Below are positions 44,484 to 52,941 of a stretch of DNA of 64,000 bases, one piece after another. This stretch comes from an uncultured Lachnospiraceae bacterium (GTDB lineage Bacteria; Bacillota; Clostridia; Lachnospirales; Lachnospiraceae), in NCBI GenBank assembly GCA_910579465.1, contig CAJTUB010000006.1, forward strand, positions 86,540 to 150,539, in the 5' to 3' direction. Under the pieces are notes generated by a model. The model did not search any database, was not told the origin of the DNA, and was given only the letters and a program-made list of their open reading frames with translations. The stretch's first letter is position 1, and each line of letters starts with the position of its first letter. The translations under genes were made by a program, and so were the position numbers.

Positions 44484-46736
44484 ATGAGAAAACAAATCAA
44501 TTTTAACCGGAAGTGGGCATTCTCCAAAAGCGCTGCCGGGATTCCGGACTCCTTCCCTGAGAAATGGGATTTTGTAAACCTGCCGCACACCTGGAACAAC
44601 ATCGACGGTCAGGACGGCGGCAACGACTACTACCGCGGCACCTGCTATTATGTAAAGCAGTTTGACAAGGCGGACCTGCCGGAAGCAGATTTATACTATC
44701 TGGAGTTTGGCGGAGCAAACTCCTCCGCCGAGGTCTATGTCAATGGCAAAAAGCTTGCATGCCATGACGGCGGTTACTCCGCTTTCCGTGTCAACATAAC
44801 AGAAAGCTTACAGGAGAAAAACCTGCTTGTCGTTGCCGTGGACAATGCTGAAAACGACCATGTATACCCGCAGATGGCGGACTTTACCTTTTACGGCGGT
44901 CTGTACCGTAATGTAACTCTGATTGCCGTCAACAAGGCTCACTTTGATCTGGACTATTACGGCGGTCCCGGCATTATGGTAACGCCGAAGCTGCAGGGAA
45001 GCGATGCCTCCGTCGAGGTAGAGGTTTTCCTGACCGGCGCGGAGGCACGGCATACCCTCTGCATCCGCCTGCTGGACGCGGAAGGCAAGGTTGCGGCGGA
45101 AAGCAAGGGCTCTGCCGCCGACACCAAGGCAACGCTTTTTCTCCCCGATGCGCACCTCTGGAACGGCAGAAAGGACCCTTACCTTTACACCGCAGAGGCA
45201 CTCCTTCTGGACGGGGAAACGACTGTCGACAATATCCGCACCCGGTTCGGCTGCCGTACCTTTTCGATTGACCCGGAAAAGGGCTTTTTCTTAAACGGCA
45301 AAAGCTATCCCCTGCGCGGCGTCTCCCGGCACCAGGACCGGCAGGATGTCGGAAACGCCCTTCTTCCCGCGCATCACGAGGAGGATATGGCGCTTATCTG
45401 CGAGCTCGGGGCAACTACCATCCGCCTTGCACACTACCAGCACGACCAGTATTTTTATGACCTGTGCGACGAGCGGGGCCTTGTCGTCTGGGCAGAAATT
45501 CCGTATATCTCCAGTCATCTGCGCAACGGCAATGAAAACACCATCTCACAGATGAAGGAGTTAATCATCCAGAACTACAACCATCCTTCGATTGTCGTAT
45601 GGGGACTTTCTAATGAAATCACTATGTCCATCACCGATAAAGACGCTATGACGGAAAATCACAGGGAATTGAATAATCTGGTGCACGAGCTGGATAAGAC
45701 GAGGCTCACTGCCATCGCCTGCGTCTCCATGTGCGATATCCACGACCCGTATGTACGGATTCCGGATGTCGTTTCCTACAACCACTACTTCGGCTGGTAC
45801 GGCGGCGACACCTCTATGAACGGCCCCTGGTTTGACCGCTTCCATGCGGAGTTTCCGGATACTCCGATTGGCATCAGCGAATACGGCTGCGAGGCGTTAA
45901 ACTGGCACTCCTCCAATCCGGTACAGGGCGATTATACCGAGGAATATCAGGCGTACTACCATGAGGAGCTGATAAAGCAGATTGCCGCAAGACCTTATCT
46001 CTGGGCAACCCATGTCTGGAATATGTTTGACTTCGGCGCCGACGCACGAAATGAGGGCGGGGAAAACGGCCAGAACCACAAGGGGCTTGTCACCTTTGAC
46101 CGTAAATATAAAAAGGATTCCTTCTACGCTTACAAGGCATGGCTTTCGGACGAACCGTTTGTCCATCTCTGCGGCAAACGCTATCTCTACCGCACTGAGC
46201 CGGTAACTAAGATTACCGTGTACTCCAACCAGCCGGAGGTGGAGCTGTTTGCCAACGGCAGAAGTCTTGGAAAACAGCGCAGGCAGGAGACCGGTGTGCC
46301 TTTCTTCTACTTTGAGGTCCCGAACGAGGGCACGACAAAGCTTATGGCGGTAGCAGGCGAATACAAGGATGAGAGCCTGCTGCACAAAACCGAAACCTTT
46401 CACGAGGATTACCGCCTGAAGGAAAAGGGAGCTATTCTTAACTGGTTTGATATTACCACTCCGGAAGGGTATTTCTCCTTGAACGATAAAGTAGATGATA
46501 TCCTGAAAAGCGAAACCGGACGTACACTCTTTGCAAGCTTTATGGGACAGGTAACAAAGAAACTCGGCGGCGGTAAGGTAGCCGGATTTGAAGTCAATGA
46601 AGCCATGATGCAGATGATGGGCGGTTTTACCGTCCTCCGGCTCACAGGGCTGTTAGGTATGACCGGCGCAGAGTTTACAAAGGAACAGCTTCTGGCACTG
46701 AATGAGCAGCTGAACCAGATAAAAAAACCGGCATAA
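44484..46736 (+). CDS. Glycoside hydrolase family 2 enzyme
   Basis: A 750-residue GH2 protein with sugar-binding N-domain (LPHTWNN, about 30), immunoglobulin-like domain (about 170-265) and TIM barrel (about 270-580). The acid/base Glu is in VWGLSNEI near 377, and the nucleophile Glu is in IGISEYGCEA near 465. These fit beta-galactosidase or beta-glucuronidase; sequence alone does not decide. No signal peptide, so it acts inside the cell on sugar brought by the symporter. A C-terminal extension of about 110 residues (from about 640) is methionine- and glycine-rich and not recognised. AAAGGA precedes the ATG. Confidence 0.9.
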   Translation: MRKQINFNRKWAFSKSAAGIPDSFPEKWDFVNLPHTWNNIDGQDGGNDYYRGTCYYVKQFDKADLPEADLYYLEFGGANSSAEVYVNGKKLACHDGGYSAFRVNITESLQEKNLLVVAVDNAENDHVYPQMADFTFYGGLYRNVTLIAVNKAHFDLDYYGGPGIMVTPKLQGSDASVEVEVFLTGAEARHTLCIRLLDAEGKVAAESKGSAADTKATLFLPDAHLWNGRKDPYLYTAEALLLDGETTVDNIRTRFGCRTFSIDPEKGFFLNGKSYPLRGVSRHQDRQDVGNALLPAHHEEDMALICELGATTIRLAHYQHDQYFYDLCDERGLVVWAEIPYISSHLRNGNENTISQMKELIIQNYNHPSIVVWGLSNEITMSITDKDAMTENHRELNNLVHELDKTRLTAIACVSMCDIHDPYVRIPDVVSYNHYFGWYGGDTSMNGPWFDRFHAEFPDTPIGISEYGCEALNWHSSNPVQGDYTEEYQAYYHEELIKQIAARPYLWATHVWNMFDFGADARNEGGENGQNHKGLVTFDRKYKKDSFYAYKAWLSDEPFVHLCGKRYLYRTEPVTKITVYSNQPEVELFANGRSLGKQRRQETGVPFFYFEVPNEGTTKLMAVAGEYKDESLLHKTETFHEDYRLKEKGAILNWFDITTPEGYFSLNDKVDDILKSETGRTLFASFMGQVTKKLGGGKVAGFEVNEAMMQMMGGFTVLRLTGLLGMTGAEFTKEQLLALNEQLNQIKKPA

Positions 46737-46745
46737 TAAAACAGC

Positions 46746-46786
46746 CACACCGGGCTGCCGCATGAAATGCGGCGGCTCCCGGTGTG
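46746..46786. terminator. Hairpin between converging carbohydrate genes
   Basis: CACACCGGG (46746-46754) pairs with CCCGGTGTG (46778-46786), with an inner GCCGCAT/ATGCGGC stem. T-runs are poor on both sides, but its place between converging genes suits a bidirectional terminator. Confidence 0.65.
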
Positions 46787-46845
46787 ACCGGATTCTTACC
46801 TTTTCCATTTCTTTTACATTTATCCGAAGGACCTCACTCCATGCA

Positions 46846-48789
46846 TTACACTTCCTCCAGCATCCAGACTCTCATCTGGTTTTCCCCGCGGTTAGCCCAT
46901 GCATAATACGGAACCGCTGTCAGCACCGTTTCTTCCTTCTGCGGACGTTCCTCGCTGTAAAGCTCGTCGCTACCTGTCTTCATCCGGAAGCCGTTTATTT
47001 TTAAAAGTACGTTCCCTTTTAAAACGCCTTCCCTGCAAAGCAGCGTCTCCGCCTGCATCTGCCTTGGAATCCGGAGTGCCTGGATATCCTCTCCGTTATC
47101 AGTTCCTTCAAAGCAATACACGACAGGTCCGCGCATAATTGCAACGCATCCTGCGTCCTCCCTGACCTTCTGATTTGCAAAGAGCTTCCTGACCGGCATA
47201 GCAAATCTTATCTCTACCCTGTCATTTTCCTCCCATCTTCTCTCCAGATAAAGATATCCTTTTCTCAGACTGTCCTTTAACGCAACCGGTTCTCCATTGA
47301 CAGTGACTACCGTTTCCTCATCTTCGATTTTCACATAAGCAGGAATATGCACCGCCAGTACAAAGCTTCCCTCCGTCTTTGGCATCACACGGTAGGAGAC
47401 CCTTCCCTCCCACGGGTAGCTGCTCTCTACTATAATATCTGCCTTTTCAAGCTCAGCCCTCTGCCCGATAAACAAATGGGAATATATCGTATCCCCGCTC
47501 TCACTCCAGGCATAGGCGCCGAGAGACGTCACCAGCCGCACAAGATTTGGAGGACAGCAGGCACACTCATACCAGCCGGGCCGTTCCGGAAGAACATGCC
47601 TGTAGCCGGATACCTTTCCGGAAACCCCCGGATTTACCTCAAGAGGATTTACATAAAAATAACGCTTGCCGTCCAGCTGGATTCCGCTAATCGTGCTATT
47701 GTATAATTCCCTCTCCATAATATCCGCATAGCTTCCATCCGGCTCTATTTCCAACATTCTCTTTGCAAAGAACACCATCGCAATCGAAGCGCAGGTCTCG
47801 GCATATGCCATATCGTTCGGCAGGTCATAATCAAGGGAAAAGGCTTCTCCCTCGGCTGTCGAGCCAATGCCGCCGGTAATATACATTCTCTGCCGGACAA
47901 TATTATTCCAGAGCGTCAGGCAGGCATCGTAAAGCCTCCTGTCCCCGTCTGCACCCGCAAGCGCCGCCATTGCCGTATACATATAAACAGCCCGCACGGA
48001 ATGCCCCACCGCCTTGTCCTGCTCATACACCGGCTTATGCGCCTGGTTGTAGGTGTTGTCTACCGGCTGCAGGCTGTACTGTCCCCAGTGCTGCCAGCCC
48101 CTTTTTACCTTTTCTTCATAAAAATAATCCGGATTCTTTCCTCTCTCCTCAAGGAAAAAGCGCGCCATCTGCTTGTACTTTTCTTTTCCTGTTACCTGAT
48201 AGAGCTTCATCAGCCCAAGCTCTACCTCCTGATGTCCGGGCACGCCGCGTTCCTTTCCTTCCCCGAACCGGCTGATAATATGGTCTGCCAGCCTCTCTGT
48301 TATATGAAGCAGCTTCTCCTTTCCCGTAGACTGATAATAGGCTGCTGCCGCTTCCATCATATGTCCTGCACAGTACAGCTCATGGCATTCCTGCAGATTC
48401 TGCCAGCGGTGCTCCGGCTCCTTAATAATGAAATAGGTATCCAGATAACCATCCGGCTGCTGCGCCTTTCCGATAATTTCAATAATTTCATCCGCTCTTT
48501 GCTCCAGTCCGGCATCCGGCCTTACTGCCAGGGAATATGCCACACCCTCCAGCCACTTCGCAACATCGCTGTCCTGAAACACCATTCCGTAAAATTCGCC
48601 CTCTGCCAGCCCTGCCGCAATACGGAAATTTTCAATCGCGTGGCTCTTTGGCACATCCGGAACCTCATCCTTCAGCACCCTTTCCTGAAACGGAATGACC
48701 ACGTCAATCATACGGTTCTGGAGTTCAGACCAAAACCCATCCTGTATTTTTACCTGCTTTACTGTAATTTCATTTGCTGCTTTTTTCAT
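46846..48789 (-). CDS. GH127 beta-L-arabinofuranosidase-like enzyme
   Basis: A 647-residue GH127 (DUF1680) protein. The zinc-linked catalytic set seen in HypBA1 is present: AETC (Glu331, Cys333) and YECACCPPN (Cys409, Cys411, Cys412), of which one of the paired cysteines is the nucleophile in the family. The all-helical barrel covers about 30-420, and beta domains follow. No signal peptide, so an intracellular exo-enzyme releasing L-arabinose or a related sugar is expected. The ATG at 48789 has AAAGGA upstream. It overlaps the previous gene by 20 bases, implying translational coupling. Confidence 0.9.
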   Translation of the reverse strand: MKKAANEITVKQVKIQDGFWSELQNRMIDVVIPFQERVLKDEVPDVPKSHAIENFRIAAGLAEGEFYGMVFQDSDVAKWLEGVAYSLAVRPDAGLEQRADEIIEIIGKAQQPDGYLDTYFIIKEPEHRWQNLQECHELYCAGHMMEAAAAYYQSTGKEKLLHITERLADHIISRFGEGKERGVPGHQEVELGLMKLYQVTGKEKYKQMARFFLEERGKNPDYFYEEKVKRGWQHWGQYSLQPVDNTYNQAHKPVYEQDKAVGHSVRAVYMYTAMAALAGADGDRRLYDACLTLWNNIVRQRMYITGGIGSTAEGEAFSLDYDLPNDMAYAETCASIAMVFFAKRMLEIEPDGSYADIMERELYNSTISGIQLDGKRYFYVNPLEVNPGVSGKVSGYRHVLPERPGWYECACCPPNLVRLVTSLGAYAWSESGDTIYSHLFIGQRAELEKADIIVESSYPWEGRVSYRVMPKTEGSFVLAVHIPAYVKIEDEETVVTVNGEPVALKDSLRKGYLYLERRWEENDRVEIRFAMPVRKLFANQKVREDAGCVAIMRGPVVYCFEGTDNGEDIQALRIPRQMQAETLLCREGVLKGNVLLKINGFRMKTGSDELYSEERPQKEETVLTAVPYYAWANRGENQMRVWMLEEV

Positions 48790-49585
48790 TGTTTTCCTTT
48801 CCGGCACAGCCTGTAAGGCCCTGGCTCCGGAAAAACTCCACCGAACACCTTGCAGCCTCTATTCCGGAGACCTCAAACAGCACCGTTGCCTCCGGCGCGT
48901 AGGTTTCTTTCAGTCTCCGGTACTCTTCCCAGTCTGTCTTCCCTTCACCCGGAACCAGATGGGCGTCTCCCTCAAAGCAATGGTCATTGACATGCATATG
49001 GCGGATATACGGCGACAGCCGGACAAACCACGGCTCCAGATTTCCGGAAGTCAGCGCCGCATGGGAATAATCCAGACACACGCCGAACCGTTTTGCGCCC
49101 TGCAGCCGCTCCGCCAGAACCCCGAGCAGCTCCGGCGAATCCTCAAACATATTTTCCATATAAATCTCCGGTCCGTGGAACTCCTCCAAAAGACTCCGCA
49201 CCGCCTCCTCGGTATACTTTAACCAAGTTGTATCATACGACGCCCCCCGCAGAAAAGGCAGATAATTTCCATGAAAAATAACTGCACGCAGCCCCAGCTC
49301 CTCTGCAATCTGCATGGACTGGCGCATCCGCAGCAGGGAAATCTCCCGGATTTTTGCATCCGAGCTGAATACGGTGACATCAAAAAAGGCGCCGTGCATC
49401 GTATCCCTTGCACGCTCCCGCTTCAAACCGCAATAGGTCCCGATGCGCTCTTTCATCACGCTCTCATCATCCAGCACTGCCGGAGAAAAAAAATCATTAT
49501 ATTCAAAGCAAAGCCCCTGCTCCTGCGCAAGTTTCCCTGACTCCTCCAAGTTCCGGTAATCCGGTATCATATAGAATCCCTGCAT
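48770..49585 (-). CDS. Sugar isomerase/epimerase-like TIM barrel
   Basis: A 271-residue protein of the xylose-isomerase-like/AP-endonuclease-2 superfamily. Metal-binding blocks are visible: VIFHGN near 94, the GVCLDYSHA block near 178, HMHVNDH near 208 and a late FEVSG near 248. Likely roles are keto/aldose isomerisation or epimerisation of the sugar released by the coupled GH127 enzyme; the exact reaction cannot be told. The ATG at 49585 (MQGFYMIP) has AAAGGA upstream. It begins 30 bases after the HD-GYP gene on the same strand. Confidence 0.83.
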   Translation of the reverse strand: MQGFYMIPDYRNLEESGKLAQEQGLCFEYNDFFSPAVLDDESVMKERIGTYCGLKRERARDTMHGAFFDVTVFSSDAKIREISLLRMRQSMQIAEELGLRAVIFHGNYLPFLRGASYDTTWLKYTEEAVRSLLEEFHGPEIYMENMFEDSPELLGVLAERLQGAKRFGVCLDYSHAALTSGNLEPWFVRLSPYIRHMHVNDHCFEGDAHLVPGEGKTDWEEYRRLKETYAPEATVLFEVSGIEAARCSVEFFRSQGLTGCAGKENNEKSSK

Positions 49586-49615
49586 TGACCTTATCCTTTC
49601 TTTCCAAAGCAATCC

Positions 49616-51070
49616 TTAACGCACCTGTTCCTCTGCCATCTGCCTGACTGCCTCCCTGAACACCTTTAAAACCTCTGCATCAATCTGTCCGTCTTCCGCC
49701 ATGTGTCCCAGAATCTCCAGTGCCGTCTCCCGGGAATGCGGCTTCCGGTAAGGTCTGTCATCGCTCGTAAGCGCATCAAAGATATCTGCAATCGTGAGCA
49801 GACGCACTTCGACCGGAAGCGCATCCCCGGTCAGCCCGTCCGGATAGCCGGAGCCGTCCAGCAGCTCATGGTGCCTGCCTGCCCAGGTACGGACATTCTT
49901 GTAATGTTCATCAAAATCCATGGCAGAAAGAAAGCGCTCCGTATACACCACATGCTGCTTCATGGTTTCACGCTCCTTCTCTGTCAGGGTCCCTTTCTTA
50001 ATCAGAAGGCATGCCTTCTCTTCTCCGGTCAAATACGGACATATGGTCCCGTCCGTTTCCTTATAGGACTTCTCTGCGAGCTCTCTCACCCACGCTTCCT
50101 TTGCATCATCCAGGAAGTCAATCCCGTTAATCTGTGTTACGACCCGGTCTGCTTCCTCCAGATACGCCGCTTCCTTCTCGTACTCTTCCTTTGTGCAGTT
50201 GCCTTCCAGATACGCAATCCGCTTTAATGCGCTGATATACTTAAATCTCGCCAGAACCAGCGAAAGCCTTCCTGCCAGCCTCGTTTCCTTGTTAATGACC
50301 TCAAGAGGCGTTACCAGCTTCCCGATATCGTGCATCAATGCGGTAATCTCCAGCTCCTCCCTGCGCTCCGCATCAAAAAAAAGAGTTCCCTTTCCTTCGG
50401 CAAATAACGCATTGCTGTAATCCATAAACATGACAACAAAATCATGCACATTCTTGGAATGATAATAGTTATATGGCGTTCTCGCATCAATCGCATTGGT
50501 AAAGACCATGATAATCGAATGCAGAAGCTGTTTAATCTGCTTAATATACTGCATATTCGAAAGCGACACCGCCGCCATCGAAGCCACCGCACGAAGTAAC
50601 ATTTCATGCTCCGGCGTAAAGGAAATAAAATTGCCCTCCTGGTCTCTTGCATTTAAAAGCTGCACCACACCAATCAGCTTCTCCTCATGGTTAATCAGAG
50701 GAAACGCCAGCATGGATTTCGTATAATACCCGAACATTTTATCATAGGTCTTCGGCCCCGAAAAATCAAATGCCGTATTCTCTGCATAAACGTCCGGCAC
50801 ATTCACTAACGTCCGGTGAATTGCGCTGTAGGCACATACCTTGCTCTCATCCAGCGCAAGCGGAGAAACCGTCCCGCCGCGGCGCTCCACTTCTTTATTT
50901 ACATTCCGCATAATCATAAATTCAAGATGATTTTCCCGGTACAAATAGAGCGTTCCGCCTTCGCAGTTCGTCAGTTCCATCGCACACTTAATAATCTTTT
51001 CAAAAATTTTATTGTAGTCATGCTCTGATGTAAGGGCAATGCTCATCTCCAAAATTTCATTTACATCCAA
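49616..51070 (-). CDS. GAF/HD-GYP phosphodiesterase
   Basis: A 484-residue protein (488 if counted from the GTG at 51082) with a GAF domain (about 15-180) and an HD-GYP domain. Counting from the GTG, metal-binding HD is at 251-252, HHELLDG at 404-410 and GYPDG near 412-416, with IADIFDALTSDDRPYR following; all key residues are present. HD-GYP enzymes hydrolyse cyclic di-GMP or related cyclic dinucleotides. About 90 extra helical residues lie between HDIGK and the LTxxE helix. The start is uncertain: the GTG at 51082 abuts the AGGAGG, so the TTG at 51070, 11 bases from it, is preferred. It begins within 20 bases of the cyclase stop codon. Confidence 0.87.
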   Translation of the reverse strand: MDVNEILEMSIALTSEHDYNKIFEKIIKCAMELTNCEGGTLYLYRENHLEFMIMRNVNKEVERRGGTVSPLALDESKVCAYSAIHRTLVNVPDVYAENTAFDFSGPKTYDKMFGYYTKSMLAFPLINHEEKLIGVVQLLNARDQEGNFISFTPEHEMLLRAVASMAAVSLSNMQYIKQIKQLLHSIIMVFTNAIDARTPYNYYHSKNVHDFVVMFMDYSNALFAEGKGTLFFDAERREELEITALMHDIGKLVTPLEVINKETRLAGRLSLVLARFKYISALKRIAYLEGNCTKEEYEKEAAYLEEADRVVTQINGIDFLDDAKEAWVRELAEKSYKETDGTICPYLTGEEKACLLIKKGTLTEKERETMKQHVVYTERFLSAMDFDEHYKNVRTWAGRHHELLDGSGYPDGLTGDALPVEVRLLTIADIFDALTSDDRPYRKPHSRETALEILGHMAEDGQIDAEVLKVFREAVRQMAEEQVR

Positions 51071-51085
51071 GGAACCTGTCACCTC

Positions 51086-52918
51086 CTACTGCCTCTGGCC
51101 GGAACTTTCTTCCGCCTCTTTTTCTGTGGCAAATCCAAGGACGGAGTGCACCTCCATCGGCTCTGCCTTTCCTTTCAATACCATTCCCCCGAGAGGCTCC
51201 GTCAGAATCCGCCCTTCCAGACGCTTCCGCAGCTCCTCACTAATTACCACCTGTCCGCCCAGTGCCTTTCCTTCCAGACGTGACGCTGTATTTACTGTAT
51301 CGCCGATTGCTGTATAATCCATTCTCGTTTCACAACCGATATTGCCAACGACTGCTTTACCGCAGTGGACTCCTACGCCAAACGAAACCTCCCTGCCGAT
51401 TTTTTCTTTAATCCGCACATTGACCTTCCTGGCTCCATGCACAATATCAAGCGCAGCCTGTACTGCCTTTGCCTCATAATCCGGCAAAGCAATCGGTGCA
51501 TTAAAGACTGCCATCGTCGCGTCGCCGATAAACTTATCTAACGTCCCGCCATTTGCAAAGATTGCCTCTGTCGTAAGCGCCAGATACTCATTCAGCATTT
51601 CTACCACCTGCTCCGGGCTCAGCACCTCCGAAAGCGCTGTAAAGCCACGGATATCCACAAACAGGACTGCAATCTCCCTGGATTCTCCGCCAAGCTTAAT
51701 CGAAAGCTCTCCGTCACGCCGCATCTGGTCCAGCACCTGCGGTGCTACATACTTCTTAAACTCCTTCAATATCCGCCGTTTGCTCATCCATTCTGCCATA
51801 TAACGGCTTACCATATGTACGACAAGCATCAGCAAGATACTGATAACAAAAGCAGCCGGGTAGACATAGATTCCTTTTTCATACAGAAGCAATGCGCCTC
51901 CCAGATAAGCGCCGATGGCTCCCAGCCCGCTTAAAATACTGACAATCAGCCCCGCCTTCCGGAGCAGGAAAAAATACGCCGTACAGAGTATGACATTCAC
52001 GAGAATCACAGCCCACTCCTGTGCCATGTGATAGGACTCCTCCCTGCAGAGGGAATCGATAATGTTGGCGTGAATCTCTACTCCGTACATCTTTGAATTT
52101 CTGGAAACCGGAACAGAATACTGGTCCTGCATCCCTGCCGCATACGCGCCCACAAGCACGATTGCATCCTTAAAATATTCCGGCGGAATCTTTCCGGATA
52201 CTACGTCCGCCCAGGAATAACGGTCATAATGATCCGGCTTCGCAACATAACGGATTCCGAACAGTCCTGCCCCGTCCACATCCGGAACATACGGCTCTAT
52301 TCCCTGCGCATCACAATAGGTCCTATAAACCTCATAGGAAAAGTTATACATCGTTTCCCCATCATGCTGCGCGGAAAGAAGGCTGAAACGCACAAAGTCA
52401 TCTACATCCTGAAAACGGTCGGAAAACCCGTAACGGGTCACCTTCCGCAACGCTTCATAAGGATAAATGAACTCCTCCACATAGAGGTTATCCCTTACCT
52501 GCTCTCCATTTTCCTCGTATACCCTCGCCCTGAACACTGCCTGCGACGCCGTAACTACATTTCCTGCCTCTGCCGCTGCGCGGACAAAGGCTGCGTCGCC
52601 TTCCGGGTCTCTCTCGGAAATGTAGTTAACATCGAATCCGATTACTGCCGGTTTCATCCCCGGCTGATTCAGCGCTGCAACCAAATCTGCTGCATACTGC
52701 CGGTTCCATTCCGTAAAGTAGCCGTATTCCTGCTCTGCCTTTTCATCGATGGCAATAATCTTAATCCTGCTGCTTACGGTGCGTTCCCTCGCATACAGCA
52801 AATCTGCTACGGTGCGTTCCAGCAGCTGCATTGCTTTTACATCGGAAGAGCCCAGTCCGACAACCATCGCAATGACCACTGCCAGAAACACAGCCGACAT
52901 CCACTTCTTTTTTTTCAA
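51086..52918 (-). CDS. CHASE2 sensor adenylate cyclase
   Basis: A 610-residue class III nucleotide cyclase. One membrane segment (about 7-25) leads to an extracellular CHASE2 domain (about 30-300), then three membrane segments (302-320, 325-347, 352-373) and a cytosolic cyclase domain (about 410-590). Catalytic features are metal-binding Asp422 (FVDIRGFT) and Asp466 (FIGDATMA), purine-specifying Lys462 and Asp540, Asn543 and Arg547 (IGDTVNTASR); the Lys/Asp pair indicates ATP over GTP. The start is a TTG with AAGGGG eight bases upstream. It should convert an external signal into cyclic AMP. It follows the FecR-like gene by 23 bases. Confidence 0.92.
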   Translation of the reverse strand: MKKKKWMSAVFLAVVIAMVVGLGSSDVKAMQLLERTVADLLYARERTVSSRIKIIAIDEKAEQEYGYFTEWNRQYAADLVAALNQPGMKPAVIGFDVNYISERDPEGDAAFVRAAAEAGNVVTASQAVFRARVYEENGEQVRDNLYVEEFIYPYEALRKVTRYGFSDRFQDVDDFVRFSLLSAQHDGETMYNFSYEVYRTYCDAQGIEPYVPDVDGAGLFGIRYVAKPDHYDRYSWADVVSGKIPPEYFKDAIVLVGAYAAGMQDQYSVPVSRNSKMYGVEIHANIIDSLCREESYHMAQEWAVILVNVILCTAYFFLLRKAGLIVSILSGLGAIGAYLGGALLLYEKGIYVYPAAFVISILLMLVVHMVSRYMAEWMSKRRILKEFKKYVAPQVLDQMRRDGELSIKLGGESREIAVLFVDIRGFTALSEVLSPEQVVEMLNEYLALTTEAIFANGGTLDKFIGDATMAVFNAPIALPDYEAKAVQAALDIVHGARKVNVRIKEKIGREVSFGVGVHCGKAVVGNIGCETRMDYTAIGDTVNTASRLEGKALGGQVVISEELRKRLEGRILTEPLGGMVLKGKAEPMEVHSVLGFATEKEAEESSGQRQ

Positions 52919-52941
52919 CTGATATACCCCTTATAAAGCTG

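Noticed and set aside
48001..48816. 271-residue plus-strand frame opposite GH127
   Set aside because: Shadow of the GH127 gene, whose catalytic Glu/Cys set is intact on the other strand.
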